This document shows positions 26,669 through 35,012 of a stretch of DNA of 64,000 bases, piece after piece. The stretch spans positions 79,015 to 143,014 of the forward strand of contig NZ_BMVV01000020.1 of the NCBI RefSeq assembly GCF_014650895.1, in the 5' to 3' direction. Origin of the DNA: Streptomyces omiyaensis (GTDB lineage: Bacteria; Actinomycetota; Actinomycetes; Streptomycetales; Streptomycetaceae). Position numbers and translations under genes: made by a program. The notes under the pieces are model-generated. The model was given only the letters and a program-made list of their open reading frames with translations. It was not told the DNA's origin and did not search any database. The number at the start of each line of letters is the position of its first letter. Position 1 is the first letter of the stretch.

Positions 26669-27335
26669 GAGCGAAACCTTCCCGGGTGGCGAACCGTCCC
26701 GACCGATCAGGTCGTGGGTGCGTTCGTCACCCGGTACCCATCTCTGGCTCGCGGTCGTCGCGATCACCAGCGTCACCCTCGCGCTGTCCCCCGCCGGGCT
26801 GGACGCGTACTTCCTCCACCGGAACAGCAGCAATCTCCACCAGCTCGCCCACCACCCGGTCCGCGCGCTGCTCGGCAGCGCCTTCTGGATCGAGAACCCG
26901 GCGTCCCTGCCGCTGTACGCGGTGCTCTTCGAGGTCCTGCACGCGCCCGTGGAGCGCTGGCTGGGGACGGGCAGGTGGCTGTTCACCGTTGCCACCGCGC
27001 ACATCGCCGCGACCCTCGTCAGCCAGCAGGCCGTCCTCCTCGCGATCCGCGACCACGACGTGCCGCGCAGCATGGCGCACGTCGTCGACATCGGCGTCAG
27101 CTACGGCCTCGCCGCCTCCGCCGGGATCCTGACCTACCGGCTGGCCCGGCCCTGGCGGTGGCTCTACCTCGCCGCGGTGGTGGCCTTCTTCCTCGTGCCG
27201 CTGCTCTCGGACCGCACGTACACCGACCTCGGGCACGCGATCTCGCTGGCGATCGGCCTGGCCTGCTACCCGCTCACCCGGCGTCCCGCGCACGGAAAAC
27301 CGTTCGCCCCCGAACGGCGCCCCGGCGCACACTAG
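26664..27335 (+). CDS. Rhomboid-like integral membrane protein
   Basis: 223 residues with about six hydrophobic segments. Segment 4 carries DIGVSYGLAASAG, which resembles the rhomboid GxSG-type serine motif, and the last helix carries DLGHAISLAIGL, resembling the rhomboid AHxxG histidine motif. It could be a divergent intramembrane serine protease or an inactive relative; the loop between helices 1 and 2 lacks the usual WR motif. GTG at 26664 is an uncertain start: it lacks a Shine-Dalgarno site and sits in a hairpin, and GTG 26718 is an alternative. Confidence 0.72.
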   Translation: MPSETFPGGEPSRPIRSWVRSSPGTHLWLAVVAITSVTLALSPAGLDAYFLHRNSSNLHQLAHHPVRALLGSAFWIENPASLPLYAVLFEVLHAPVERWLGTGRWLFTVATAHIAATLVSQQAVLLAIRDHDVPRSMAHVVDIGVSYGLAASAGILTYRLARPWRWLYLAAVVAFFLVPLLSDRTYTDLGHAISLAIGLACYPLTRRPAHGKPFAPERRPGAH

Positions 27336-27381
27336 TTGTGCGGGGGGACACGGGGGATCCCCCGGCGGCGGCCGCTTCGAG

Positions 27382-27403
27382 CGCGCGGACCCGGGTCCGC
27401 GCG
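27382..27403. repeat. 22-bp perfect palindrome
   Basis: Positions 27382-27403 read the same on both strands, centred on CCC/GGG between 27392 and 27393, with arms CGCGCGGACCC and GGGTCCGCGCG. It lies just before the terminator hairpin between convergent genes and could add a second hairpin to the transcript end. Confidence 0.75.
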
Positions 27404-27416
27404 GGCCGCGACCGAC

Positions 27417-27448
27417 GAAGGCCCGCTCCCTCGGGGGAGCGGGCCTTC
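27417..27448. terminator. Bidirectional hairpin terminator
   Basis: GAAGGCCCGCTCCC (27417-27430) and GGGAGCGGGCCTTC (27435-27448) form a perfect 14-bp stem with a TCGG loop. It separates the rhomboid-like gene (plus) from the convergent HAD gene (minus) and can serve both; no long T-run follows, as is common for Streptomyces terminators. Confidence 0.85.
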
Positions 27449-27467
27449 GCACGGACTTTCCGAAGGA

Positions 27468-28274
27468 TCAGGAGGCCAGCAGGCGCTCCAGGACGACGGC
27501 GATGCCGTCCTCCTCGTTGGAGGCGGTCACCTCGTCCGCGACCGCCCGCAGCTCCTCGTGGGCGTTGCCCATCGCGACGCCGTGCGCGGCCCAGCCGAAC
27601 ATCGGGATGTCGTTGGGCATGTCGCCGAAGGCGATGGTGTCCGCCGCCTTCACGCCGAGCCGGCGCGCCGCCAGCGAGAGACCGGTGGCCTTGCTGAGAC
27701 CGAGCGGCAGGATCTCCACGATCCCCGGACCGGCCATGACCACGTCGACCAGCCCGCCCACGGTGGCGCGGGCGACGGCGGTCAGCTGGTCGTCGCTCAG
27801 CACCGGGTGCTGGAGGTAGAGCTTGGTGAGCGGCGCCGCCCACAGCTCGGCCGGGTCCTCGTACGGCACGTACGGCAGCGGACCCTCTTGGGCGCGGTAG
27901 CCGGGGCCCATCAGGACCTCGCCCTCCAGGCCGTCGCGGCTCGCGGCCAGCGCCACCGGGCCGACCTCCGCCTCGATCTTGGAGAGGGCGAGTCCGGCGA
28001 GCTGCCGGTCCAGGGTCAGCGAGGTCAGCAGCCGGTGCTCGCCGGCGTGGTAGACCTGCGCGCCCTGGCCGCACACCGCGATCCCCTCGTAGCCGAGGTC
28101 GTCGAGGATGTGCCGGGTCCAGGGAACGGCCCGGCCGGTGACGACGATGTGCGCGGCGCCCGCCGCCGTCACCGCGGCGAGCGCGTCCCGGGTGCGGTCC
28201 GAGACGGACTCGTCGGCCCGCAGCAGCGTGCCGTCGAGGTCCGTCGCGACCAGGCGGTAGGGGAAGGCGCTCAC
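27468..28274 (-). CDS. HAD-superfamily phosphatase, Cof type (second copy)
   Basis: 268 residues. LVATDLDGTLL (motif I), IVVTGRAVPW (motif II), the invariant Lys in LGLSKATGL, and GDMPNDIPMF (motif IV) define the Cof subgroup. It is a paralogue of the product of 10632-11507. GTG at 28274 overlaps the serS stop (GTGA, 28271-28274), so it is translated from the serS message. The conserved coupling with serS in streptomycetes suggests a housekeeping role, though no substrate is known. Confidence 0.9.
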   Translation of the reverse strand: MSAFPYRLVATDLDGTLLRADESVSDRTRDALAAVTAAGAAHIVVTGRAVPWTRHILDDLGYEGIAVCGQGAQVYHAGEHRLLTSLTLDRQLAGLALSKIEAEVGPVALAASRDGLEGEVLMGPGYRAQEGPLPYVPYEDPAELWAAPLTKLYLQHPVLSDDQLTAVARATVGGLVDVVMAGPGIVEILPLGLSKATGLSLAARRLGVKAADTIAFGDMPNDIPMFGWAAHGVAMGNAHEELRAVADEVTASNEEDGIAVVLERLLAS

Positions 28275-29560
28275 TTGGCGATCGGCTCCAGGACCTCGCG
28301 TCCGCCCAGGTACGGCCGGAGGACCTCCGGGACGCGCACCGAGCCGTCGGCGAGCTGGTGGTTCTCCAGCAGGGCCACGATGGTGCGAGGGACGGCGCAC
28401 AGCGTGCCGTTCAGCGTGGCGAGCGGCTGGACGGTCTTCTTCCCGCCCTGCTCCTCGCGCATGCGGACGGAGAGGCGGCGGGCCTGGAAGCCGTCGCAGT
28501 TGGAGGCCGAGGTCAGCTCGCGGTACTTGCCCTGGGTGGGGATCCACGCCTCGCAGTCGAACTTGCGGGAGGCCGAGGAGCCGAGGTCGCCGGTGGCGAC
28601 GTCGATCACCTGGAAGGGCAGTTCCAGGGAGGTGAGCCACTGCTTCTCCCAGTCCAGGAGCCGCTTGTGCTCGTTCTCCGCGTCCTCGGGCGCGACGTAC
28701 GAGAACATCTCGACCTTGTCGAACTGGTGGACGCGGAAGATGCCGCGGGTGTCCTTGCCGTACGTGCCGGCCTCGCGGCGGAAGCAGGGCGAGAAGCCCG
28801 CGTACCGCAGCGGCAGCTTGTCGGCGTCGATGATCTCGTCCATGTGGTACGCGGCGAGCGGGACCTCGGAGGTGCCGACCAGGTAGTAGTCGTCCTTCTC
28901 CAGGTGGTACACGTTCTCCGCGGCCTGGCCGAGGAAGCCGGTGCCCTCCATGGCGCGCGGGCGGACCAGCGCGGGGGTGAGCATCGGGATGAAGCCGGCC
29001 TCGGTGGCCTGCGCGATGGCCGCGTTGACCAGGGCGAGCTCCAGGAGGGCGCCGACGCCGGTCAGGTAGTAGAAGCGCGAGCCGGAGACCTTGGCGCCCC
29101 GCTCGACGTCGATGGCGCCGAGCGCCTCGCCCAGCTCCAGGTGGTCCTTGGGCTCGAAGCCCTCGGCCGCGAAGTCGCGGATGGTGCCGTGCGTCTCCAG
29201 GACGACGAAGTCCTCCTCGCCGCCGACCGGCACGTCCTGGTGGACGATGTTGCCGAGCCGGAGGAGGAGCGCGCGGGCCGTCTCGTCGGCCTCGTTCTGC
29301 TCGGCCTCGGCGGCCTTGACGTCGGTCTTGAGCTGCTCGGCGCGCTGGAGGAGCTCGGCGCGCTCCTCCGGGGTGGCCTTGGGGATCAGCTTGCCGAGCG
29401 CCTTCTGCTCGGAACGGAGCTCGTCGAAGCGGACGCCGGACGACCTGCGCCGCTCATCGGCGGAGAGCAGGGCGTCGACGAGGCCGACGTCCTCTCCACG
29501 GGCGCGCTGGGAGGCGCGAACACGGTCGGGGTCCTCACGGAGCAGGCGAAGGTCAATCAC
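28271..29560 (-). CDS. serS: Seryl-tRNA synthetase
   Basis: 429 residues, class II aminoacyl-tRNA synthetase charging tRNA-Ser. The N-terminal ~110 residues form the long antiparallel coiled-coil arm that grips tRNA-Ser (LIPKATPEERAELLQRAEQL and neighbours). The catalytic core contains motif 2 (FSPCFRREAGTYGKDTRG, typical FRxE) and motif 3 (GTLCAVPRTIVALLEN, GxGxxR type). ATG start at 29560. No T-box leader is seen; the upstream region instead holds a run of DnaA boxes. It is co-translated with the HAD gene. Confidence 0.97.
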   Translation of the reverse strand: MIDLRLLREDPDRVRASQRARGEDVGLVDALLSADERRRSSGVRFDELRSEQKALGKLIPKATPEERAELLQRAEQLKTDVKAAEAEQNEADETARALLLRLGNIVHQDVPVGGEEDFVVLETHGTIRDFAAEGFEPKDHLELGEALGAIDVERGAKVSGSRFYYLTGVGALLELALVNAAIAQATEAGFIPMLTPALVRPRAMEGTGFLGQAAENVYHLEKDDYYLVGTSEVPLAAYHMDEIIDADKLPLRYAGFSPCFRREAGTYGKDTRGIFRVHQFDKVEMFSYVAPEDAENEHKRLLDWEKQWLTSLELPFQVIDVATGDLGSSASRKFDCEAWIPTQGKYRELTSASNCDGFQARRLSVRMREEQGGKKTVQPLATLNGTLCAVPRTIVALLENHQLADGSVRVPEVLRPYLGGREVLEPIAK

Positions 29561-30026
29561 CCCACCAGGCTACCGGTGTGCGCTCGCGCGACCCCACCGG
29601 ATATGCGGGCGCGTGTTGGTATGCCCGAATTGAGGGCCTTCGGAATTTCCCCGGGGCGACCGGGACCCAAGTTATCCACAGGGTGTGAGGGAGTTCTGTG
29701 GATTTCCGCTTCACCGCCTCCGAAATGGGTGATCAAACCCTATTCACACACCCATTTCGAGGGGAATCGATCCCTCTGGAGGGTGAAAGTCGCAAGGTCC
29801 CTCTGACGTGGAGCCGGGGGGAGCCTGTGGATGGAGGGCATGCGCACGAGGGGTGAAGAGGGTGATTTGTCGACCCCGATGGCGTCCGGAGTCGACTTGT
29901 CCCCAGCTTGTGGTTCAAAGCTGTGGATAACTCCTTGGGGAAACTGAAAAGTATGCAGGTAGGACTATTGATGCCTGCCTGTGGACGAGCGAACGCACGG
30001 GTCGCGCCGCTCGGCCAGTATCGCGG
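29561..30026. other. DnaA-box-rich intergenic region between serS and pheA
   Basis: This 466-bp gene-free stretch is less GC-rich than its surroundings. It holds two perfect TTATCCACA boxes, at 29672-29680 (plus) and 29932-29940 (minus), plus weaker ones: TTGTCCCCA at 29897-29905 (plus), the reverse complement of TCGTCCACA at 29980-29988, and poor matches at 29697-29705 and 29826-29834. From memory, S. coelicolor carries a DnaA-titrating cluster named D78 in this chromosomal neighbourhood; I am not certain that it is this exact gap. The serS promoter must also lie here. Confidence 0.75.
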
Positions 30027-30962
30027 TCAGGCCCTGCCGTCCTGGGCCCTCGCCAGCCAGTCGGAGGCAGCCGTGAACTCCTCGTCCGAGGTCCCCCGCC
30101 GCAGCGGCCGCACGTCCGCGCGGGACGCGCCCGCCCGCGGATACGAGCCGAGGAAGCGCACCTGCGGACAGATCCGCTTCAGACCCATCAGCGCCTCGCC
30201 GACGCGCCGGTCCGAGACGTGGCCCTCGGCGTCCACGGCGAAGCAGTAGTTCCCGATCCCCGCCCCCGTCGGCCGGGACTGGATCAGCATCAGGTTCACC
30301 CCGCGCACCGCGAACTCCTGGAGGAGTTCCAGAAGGGCACCCGGATGATCGTCACCCAGCCACAGCACCACCGAGGTCTTGTCCGCGCCGGTCGGCGCCG
30401 CCGGCCGCGCCGGCCGGCCCACGAGCACGAACCGCGTCTCCGCGTTCTCCGCGTCGTGGATCTCCTTGACCACTGCCTCCAGGCCGTACGTCGCCGCCGC
30501 GAACTCACCCGCGAAGGCCGCGTCGAACCGCCCCTCCTGCACCAGCCGGGCCCCGTCCGCGTTCGACGCGGCCGACTCCCACACCGCCTCCGGGAGGTGC
30601 TTGCGCAGCCAGTTGCGCACCTGCGGCTGGGCCACCGGATGGCCCGTCACCGTCTTGATGTCCGACAGCGCGGTCCCGGGGCGCACCAGCAGGGCGAAGG
30701 CGATCGGCAGCAGCACCTCGCGGTAGATCATCAGCGGCTCGCCGGAGGCCAGCTCGTCGAGGGTCGCCGTCACCCCGCCCTCCACCGAGTTCTCGATGGG
30801 CACGAGCGCGGCGGCCGCCTCTCCGTTCCGTACGGCGTCGAGCGCGGCCGGGACGGAGACCATGGGGACGAGCTCCCGCGTGGCCGCCTCGGGCAGGCTC
30901 CGCAGAGCGGCCTCCGTGAACGTGCCTTCGGGACCGAGGTAGGTGTACCGGGTGGCGGACAT
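30027..30962 (-). CDS. pheA: Prephenate dehydratase
   Basis: 311 residues, monofunctional. It converts prephenate to phenylpyruvate in phenylalanine synthesis. The catalytic domain (~5-190) contains GPEGTFTEAAL, LVPIENSVEGGVTATLD and the hallmark AETRFVLVG (Thr-Arg-Phe). Residues ~205-285 are a regulatory ACT domain (GALLELLQEFAVRGVNL, IQSRPTG) for feedback by phenylalanine. ATG at 30962. It is not fused to chorismate mutase, as usual in actinobacteria. The hisC-type aminotransferase in this window could act on its product. Confidence 0.95.
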   Translation of the reverse strand: MSATRYTYLGPEGTFTEAALRSLPEAATRELVPMVSVPAALDAVRNGEAAAALVPIENSVEGGVTATLDELASGEPLMIYREVLLPIAFALLVRPGTALSDIKTVTGHPVAQPQVRNWLRKHLPEAVWESAASNADGARLVQEGRFDAAFAGEFAAATYGLEAVVKEIHDAENAETRFVLVGRPARPAAPTGADKTSVVLWLGDDHPGALLELLQEFAVRGVNLMLIQSRPTGAGIGNYCFAVDAEGHVSDRRVGEALMGLKRICPQVRFLGSYPRAGASRADVRPLRRGTSDEEFTAASDWLARAQDGRA

Positions 30963-31089
30963 ACCGTCACCCTAATGCGCCCCGGCGGCCGGGCCCGCCC
31001 CGTCTCAGTCCTCGACCCGCGCCGCGCCCTCCGCACGGGGAGGGCGCCGGCCCCGCCTCCCCCGCGGGCACCGGACCGGCGGCCCCGGG

Positions 31090-31134
31090 GGGCATCCGCC
31101 TCCCGTCCCCGGCGGGCACGGGAGGCGGATGCCC
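31090..31134 (-). terminator. Hairpin terminator after the copper operon
   Basis: GGGCATCCGCCTCCCGT (31090-31106) pairs perfectly with ACGGGAGGCGGATGCCC (31118-31134), a 17-bp stem with an 11-nt loop. It begins 32 bp downstream of the dtpA stop, which reads on the minus strand. Confidence 0.85.
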
Positions 31135-31166
31135 GGTGGCCACGGGACTTCCGCCCGGGGCGGCCC

Positions 31167-32486
31167 TCAGGACTCCAGCAGCCGCTGCCCGACGTACTCG
31201 CCCTCGGCCGCCCCGCCCGGCACGGCGAAGAGACCGCTGGACTCGTGCCGGACGAACGGGGACAGCGCGTCGCCCCGGTCGAGCTTGCGCTGCACCGGCA
31301 CGAAGCCGCGCAGCGGATCGGCCTGCCAGCAGACGAAGAGGAGCCCCGCGTCCGGGGCGCCGTCCGCGTCGATCCCGTCGTGGAAGGAGAAGGGCCGGCG
31401 CAGCATCGCCGCCCCGCCGTTCTGTTCGGGGGCGGAGATCCGGGCGTGGGCGTTGTCGGGGATGACGAGCTTCCCGTCCGGACCCCTCTTGTCCAGGTCC
31501 AGCGGAGTCGTCTCCGAGCCGCCGGACAGCGGTGCCCCGTCCGCCTTGCGGCGGCCGATGACCCGCTCCTGCTTCTCCCGCGTCAGCCCCTCCCAGTCGT
31601 CCAGGAGCATCCGGATCCGCCGCACGACGGCGTACGAGCCGTCCGCCATCCAGTCCTGGGCGCCGGTCGCCCCGGCGGGGACGAAGATCCGGCGGTCGAA
31701 GTCGGGGTCGGTGGTCCTCGGATTGTTGGTGCCGTCGACCTGGCCCATCAGGTTCCGGGCCGTCATCGGGCGGGAGGTCGCCCCGGCGGAGCGGTTGAAG
31801 CCGTTCATCTGCCAGCGCACCCGGGCCGCGTCCCCGGCCTCCTTCTGGAGCGCGCGCAGCGCGTGGAAGGCGACCAGGGAGTCGTCCGCCCCGATCTGCA
31901 CCCACAGATCGCCCTCCGACCGCTTCGGGTCGACCGCGTCGTTGGAGAAGGAGGGCAGCGGGTCGAGCTGCATCGGGCGCCGGGCGGCCAGCCCCGTCCG
32001 GTCGAAGAAGGTGCGGCCGAAGCCGAAGGTGACCGTGAGGGACGACGGGCCCGCGTCCAGCGCGATCCCGGTGTCCGCCGACGGCGCCTTCCCCGCCATC
32101 AGCGTCCGCGCCGTCGCCGACCAGCGGCGCAGCAGCGCGGCGGCCTCCTTGCGGCCGGCGCCCGGCGCCAGGTCGAAGGCGACCAGATGGCCGCGGGACT
32201 GGAGCGGGGTGGTGATGCCGGGCTGGTGCCTGCCGTGGAAGGCCACCTCGGTGGAGCCCACCGAGGTGAGGGCGCGGGGGCCGCCCGCCCCGGTGACGGG
32301 GCCGTCCCCGGAGACGGCCGACGCGATCCCCGCACCGCCGGCGGCTCCGATCACGAGGCCGGCCGCGCCCGCCGCGCCGACGGTGCCGAGCAGCCGGCGC
32401 CGGGAGATGTCGAGGTGGCCGCCGTCGGGCACGGGGGCGGAGGCGCCGTCGGGCGCGGGGCCGGGCACGGGGTTGCTCACGGGCAT
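31167..32486 (-). CDS. dtpA: Secreted Dyp-type haem peroxidase (DtpA/EfeB type)
   Basis: 439 residues with a Tat signal (SRRRLLGTVGAAGAAG, ~28-45). The Dyp family motif GxxDG is present as GQVDG with the catalytic Asp at D251, and the C-terminal half carries the haem-pocket region. In S. lividans the homologue DtpA is a Tat substrate needed to mature the copper oxidase GlxA during morphological development; here the gene is the last of a copper-trafficking operon, which fits that role. Its start ATG directly abuts the CopCD stop (no gap). It acts outside the membrane, using H2O2. Confidence 0.92.
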   Translation of the reverse strand: MPVSNPVPGPAPDGASAPVPDGGHLDISRRRLLGTVGAAGAAGLVIGAAGGAGIASAVSGDGPVTGAGGPRALTSVGSTEVAFHGRHQPGITTPLQSRGHLVAFDLAPGAGRKEAAALLRRWSATARTLMAGKAPSADTGIALDAGPSSLTVTFGFGRTFFDRTGLAARRPMQLDPLPSFSNDAVDPKRSEGDLWVQIGADDSLVAFHALRALQKEAGDAARVRWQMNGFNRSAGATSRPMTARNLMGQVDGTNNPRTTDPDFDRRIFVPAGATGAQDWMADGSYAVVRRIRMLLDDWEGLTREKQERVIGRRKADGAPLSGGSETTPLDLDKRGPDGKLVIPDNAHARISAPEQNGGAAMLRRPFSFHDGIDADGAPDAGLLFVCWQADPLRGFVPVQRKLDRGDALSPFVRHESSGLFAVPGGAAEGEYVGQRLLES

Positions 32487-34538
32487 TCAGCCGATCTTGA
32501 CGTTCTTCTCGATGGTGGTCTGGTCGATCTCGGAGGTACGGACCGTCACCTGGATCCGCCATTCGCCGGGCAGCGGGAGCTGCACGCCGCTCGCGCTCCA
32601 GTGTCCGGTCTGGATCCGGTCCGGGGCGACGGGCAGCGGGCCGACGCCCTTCTCCTCCAGGGTCAGGTTCACCTTGACCTCGGGGACGTCCAGCGGCTTC
32701 CCGTTGGGGCGCTCCACGAAGAGGTGCAGGGCGTTGGCGCCGGTGCGGCCCGGGTCGAGACTGAGCCGGACGACGCCCTTGCCGTCCACGCCGCCGGTGT
32801 CGAAGGGCAGCCGGATGTCGACCGGGCGGTCGGGCACCGCGGCCGAGCCGGCCGTCGTCCCGCCGGTCCTAGCGGCCTCCTCCTCGGTGCGGCCGGGCTC
32901 GGTGGTGGTGAGGACGGTGGTGACGGCGAGCAGGACGACGGCCACGGCCGCCTCGGTCAGCACCGAACGGCGCAGTCCGGTCCGCTCGGGGTCCGCGTCC
33001 CGCGCCTTCTTGCGCCGGGCGGTGGCCATGGCGACGCGCTGCCGGGCGAGCTGCGCGGCCCGCTCGGGATCCGCCGCCTCGGTCCCCTGCTCCGCGGCCC
33101 CCTTTTCCTCCGGCTCCCGCTCCTCGGTCCCCTGCTCCCCGGGATCCGGCTGCTCGGGCTCCTCCTCGCCGGCCTCCGGGCCGGTCTCCGCCTCCGGGCC
33201 GGTCTCCGCCTCCGTGCCGGCGACCGGCGAGGACCCGGCGACCGGCGAGGACCCGTCGGCCGCGGAGCCGGTCCCGGCGTCCGCCCCCGCGGTCCGTCCG
33301 GCCAGGCGCCGGGTCCAGCGGCGGGATATCCAGGCGATGCCGACGAGGACGCCCATCAGGCCGATCTTGACCAGGAGCAGCTGCCCGTACCGGGTGCCGG
33401 TGAGGGCCGACCAGGAGCCGACCTGGCGCCAGGACTGGTAGATGCCGGTGGCCACCAGCACGGCGACCGAGGCGAAGGCGACGCGGGAGAAGCGCTCGAC
33501 CGCCGCGCGCTCCACCGACGGCGCCCGGTAGAGGGCGACCAGCAGGGTGGTGAGGCCGCCGAGCCAGGCGGCCACGGCGAGCAGGTGCAGGATGTCGACC
33601 GGCATGGCGATGCCGGGCTGGATGCCGGTGGAGGCGTGCTCGGCCAGGGCCCAGGTGCCGGCGATGCCCGCGGCGACCACGGTGCCGCCGAGGCCCAGTC
33701 CGAAGGAGAGGTCCTTGCGCTCCTTCGGGTCGGTGCGCCGGGCGTACGCGCCGAAGAGGACGGCGACGAAGAGCGCGGCCGCGCCGAGCAGGAGCAGCCG
33801 GGAGGTGAGCGCGGCCCCGGTCTTGGTCTGGAGCACGCCCTGGAGCCCGGCCAGGTCGAAGACGTCGGCGAGCTTGCCGGAGCCGGTGTACGGACCGCGC
33901 AGCAGCAGCATGACCAGGGTGGCGCCGGTGAGGGTGAGCCAGCCCCGTACGACGGTCTGCTGCACGGGCCGGACGCCCGCCCCGCGCGGCCAGCACAGCA
34001 GCACGAAGGCGCCGCCGCCGACGAGGACGGCGAAGCCCGCGTACGAGAGGTAGCGGGCGATCCCGTAGAGGAGGCCGACGGTCCCCCCGCCGGCCGCCTG
34101 CTCGGGCAGGGCGACCGAGGTGGCGGAGGGGGCGCCGATGGAGAAGGTGAAGGCGCCGGCGATGGGGTGGCTGTCCGCGGAGACGGTCTGCCAGGCGACC
34201 GTGTAGGTGCCGTCCGGCAGACCGGCCCGCAGCGCCACGCCGTACTTGACGACGGCGCCGCTGCACAGGTCGATGATCTCGCCGGTGTCGGCGCGCCGGC
34301 CCGAGGGGTCGAGGACCCGGATCGAGTCGGCGCTCATCGCGACCTGTTCCGAGAAGGTGAGGCCGACCTCCGCGGGGGCGGTGGCGACCACCGCCCCGTC
34401 CTGCGGATCGCTCCCGGTCAGCGCCGCGTGCGCGGAGGCGGGGGCGGCGCCGGCGAGGAGCACGCCCAGGAGGGCGGCCGCGAGAACGAGCAGCCGGGCC
34501 AGGGCGGTGCCGAGGCGCGGGGCGGTGGGTGTCGTCAC
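32487..34538 (-). CDS. CopC-CopD fusion copper transport protein
   Basis: 683 residues. A signal peptide ending ASA|H exposes an N-terminal His, followed by a CopC domain (~37-135; HAALTGSDPQDGAVV, SADSHPIAGAFTFSIG with copper-ligand histidines). A CopD-type region with about eight membrane helices (~150-420) follows. A long acidic Glu/Pro/Gly-rich loop (~425-500) and another membrane helix lead to an extracellular C-terminal domain of ~110 residues resembling YtkA-like copper proteins. It likely moves or buffers copper across the membrane for Sco and the PCuAC chaperone encoded upstream. Confidence 0.9.
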   Translation of the reverse strand: MTTPTAPRLGTALARLLVLAAALLGVLLAGAAPASAHAALTGSDPQDGAVVATAPAEVGLTFSEQVAMSADSIRVLDPSGRRADTGEIIDLCSGAVVKYGVALRAGLPDGTYTVAWQTVSADSHPIAGAFTFSIGAPSATSVALPEQAAGGGTVGLLYGIARYLSYAGFAVLVGGGAFVLLCWPRGAGVRPVQQTVVRGWLTLTGATLVMLLLRGPYTGSGKLADVFDLAGLQGVLQTKTGAALTSRLLLLGAAALFVAVLFGAYARRTDPKERKDLSFGLGLGGTVVAAGIAGTWALAEHASTGIQPGIAMPVDILHLLAVAAWLGGLTTLLVALYRAPSVERAAVERFSRVAFASVAVLVATGIYQSWRQVGSWSALTGTRYGQLLLVKIGLMGVLVGIAWISRRWTRRLAGRTAGADAGTGSAADGSSPVAGSSPVAGTEAETGPEAETGPEAGEEEPEQPDPGEQGTEEREPEEKGAAEQGTEAADPERAAQLARQRVAMATARRKKARDADPERTGLRRSVLTEAAVAVVLLAVTTVLTTTEPGRTEEEAARTGGTTAGSAAVPDRPVDIRLPFDTGGVDGKGVVRLSLDPGRTGANALHLFVERPNGKPLDVPEVKVNLTLEEKGVGPLPVAPDRIQTGHWSASGVQLPLPGEWRIQVTVRTSEIDQTTIEKNVKIG

Positions 34539-34559
34539 TGTGTCACTCCGTCAACGAGC

Positions 34560-35012
34560 TCAGTGCTGCTGCGGGTTGTGGTTGGCGGCCTCGACGGGCA
34601 GCTCGACCGTGATCGGGTCGGCCTTCTCGAAGTGCAGCTCGATGCTGACCTTGTCGCCCTGCTTCGGCTTCGACTTCAGTTCCATGAACATGAGGTGGTT
34701 CCCGCCCCGGGCCAGCTTCAGTTCCCCGTCGGCGGGGATGTCGAAGGCCTTCACCGCCAGCATCTTCTGGTCCTTCGTCTCGTGCATCGTGACGTCGTCC
34801 GAGAGCGGGCTGGTGACGGAGGTGAGCTTGTCGGCGGTGTCACCGGTGTTCTGGATGGTGAGGAAACCGCCGGCCATGTCCATCACGGGCTGGGGCATGT
34901 ACGCGCCGCTGACCTTCAGCTCGGGCTTTCCGCTGTCGGACGAGCACCCGGTGAGCGCGAGCGCGGCGGCGAGCGCCACGGCGGCGGACAGGGCGGTGGT
35001 GCGGCGGGTCAC
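34560..35012 (-). CDS. ecuC: Extracellular copper chaperone, PCuAC/ECuC type lipoprotein
   Basis: 150 residues. The N-terminus has a lipobox LTGC (Cys ~23), so the mature protein is a lipoprotein on the outer face of the membrane. The PCuAC copper-binding pattern is visible: MHETKDQKM followed about twenty residues later by GNHLMFMEL, giving His and Met ligands for Cu(I). The equivalent S. lividans protein ECuC passes copper to Sco. GTG at 35012 overlaps the sco stop (GTGA). A His/Gln-rich tail (HNPQQH) ends it. Confidence 0.9.
   Translation of the reverse strand: MTRRTTALSAAVALAAALALTGCSSDSGKPELKVSGAYMPQPVMDMAGGFLTIQNTGDTADKLTSVTSPLSDDVTMHETKDQKMLAVKAFDIPADGELKLARGGNHLMFMELKSKPKQGDKVSIELHFEKADPITVELPVEAANHNPQQH

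Noticed and set aside
29561..30026. A T-box riboswitch upstream of serS.
   Set aside because: No specifier stem, antiterminator or T-box consensus was found; the conserved features are DnaA boxes.
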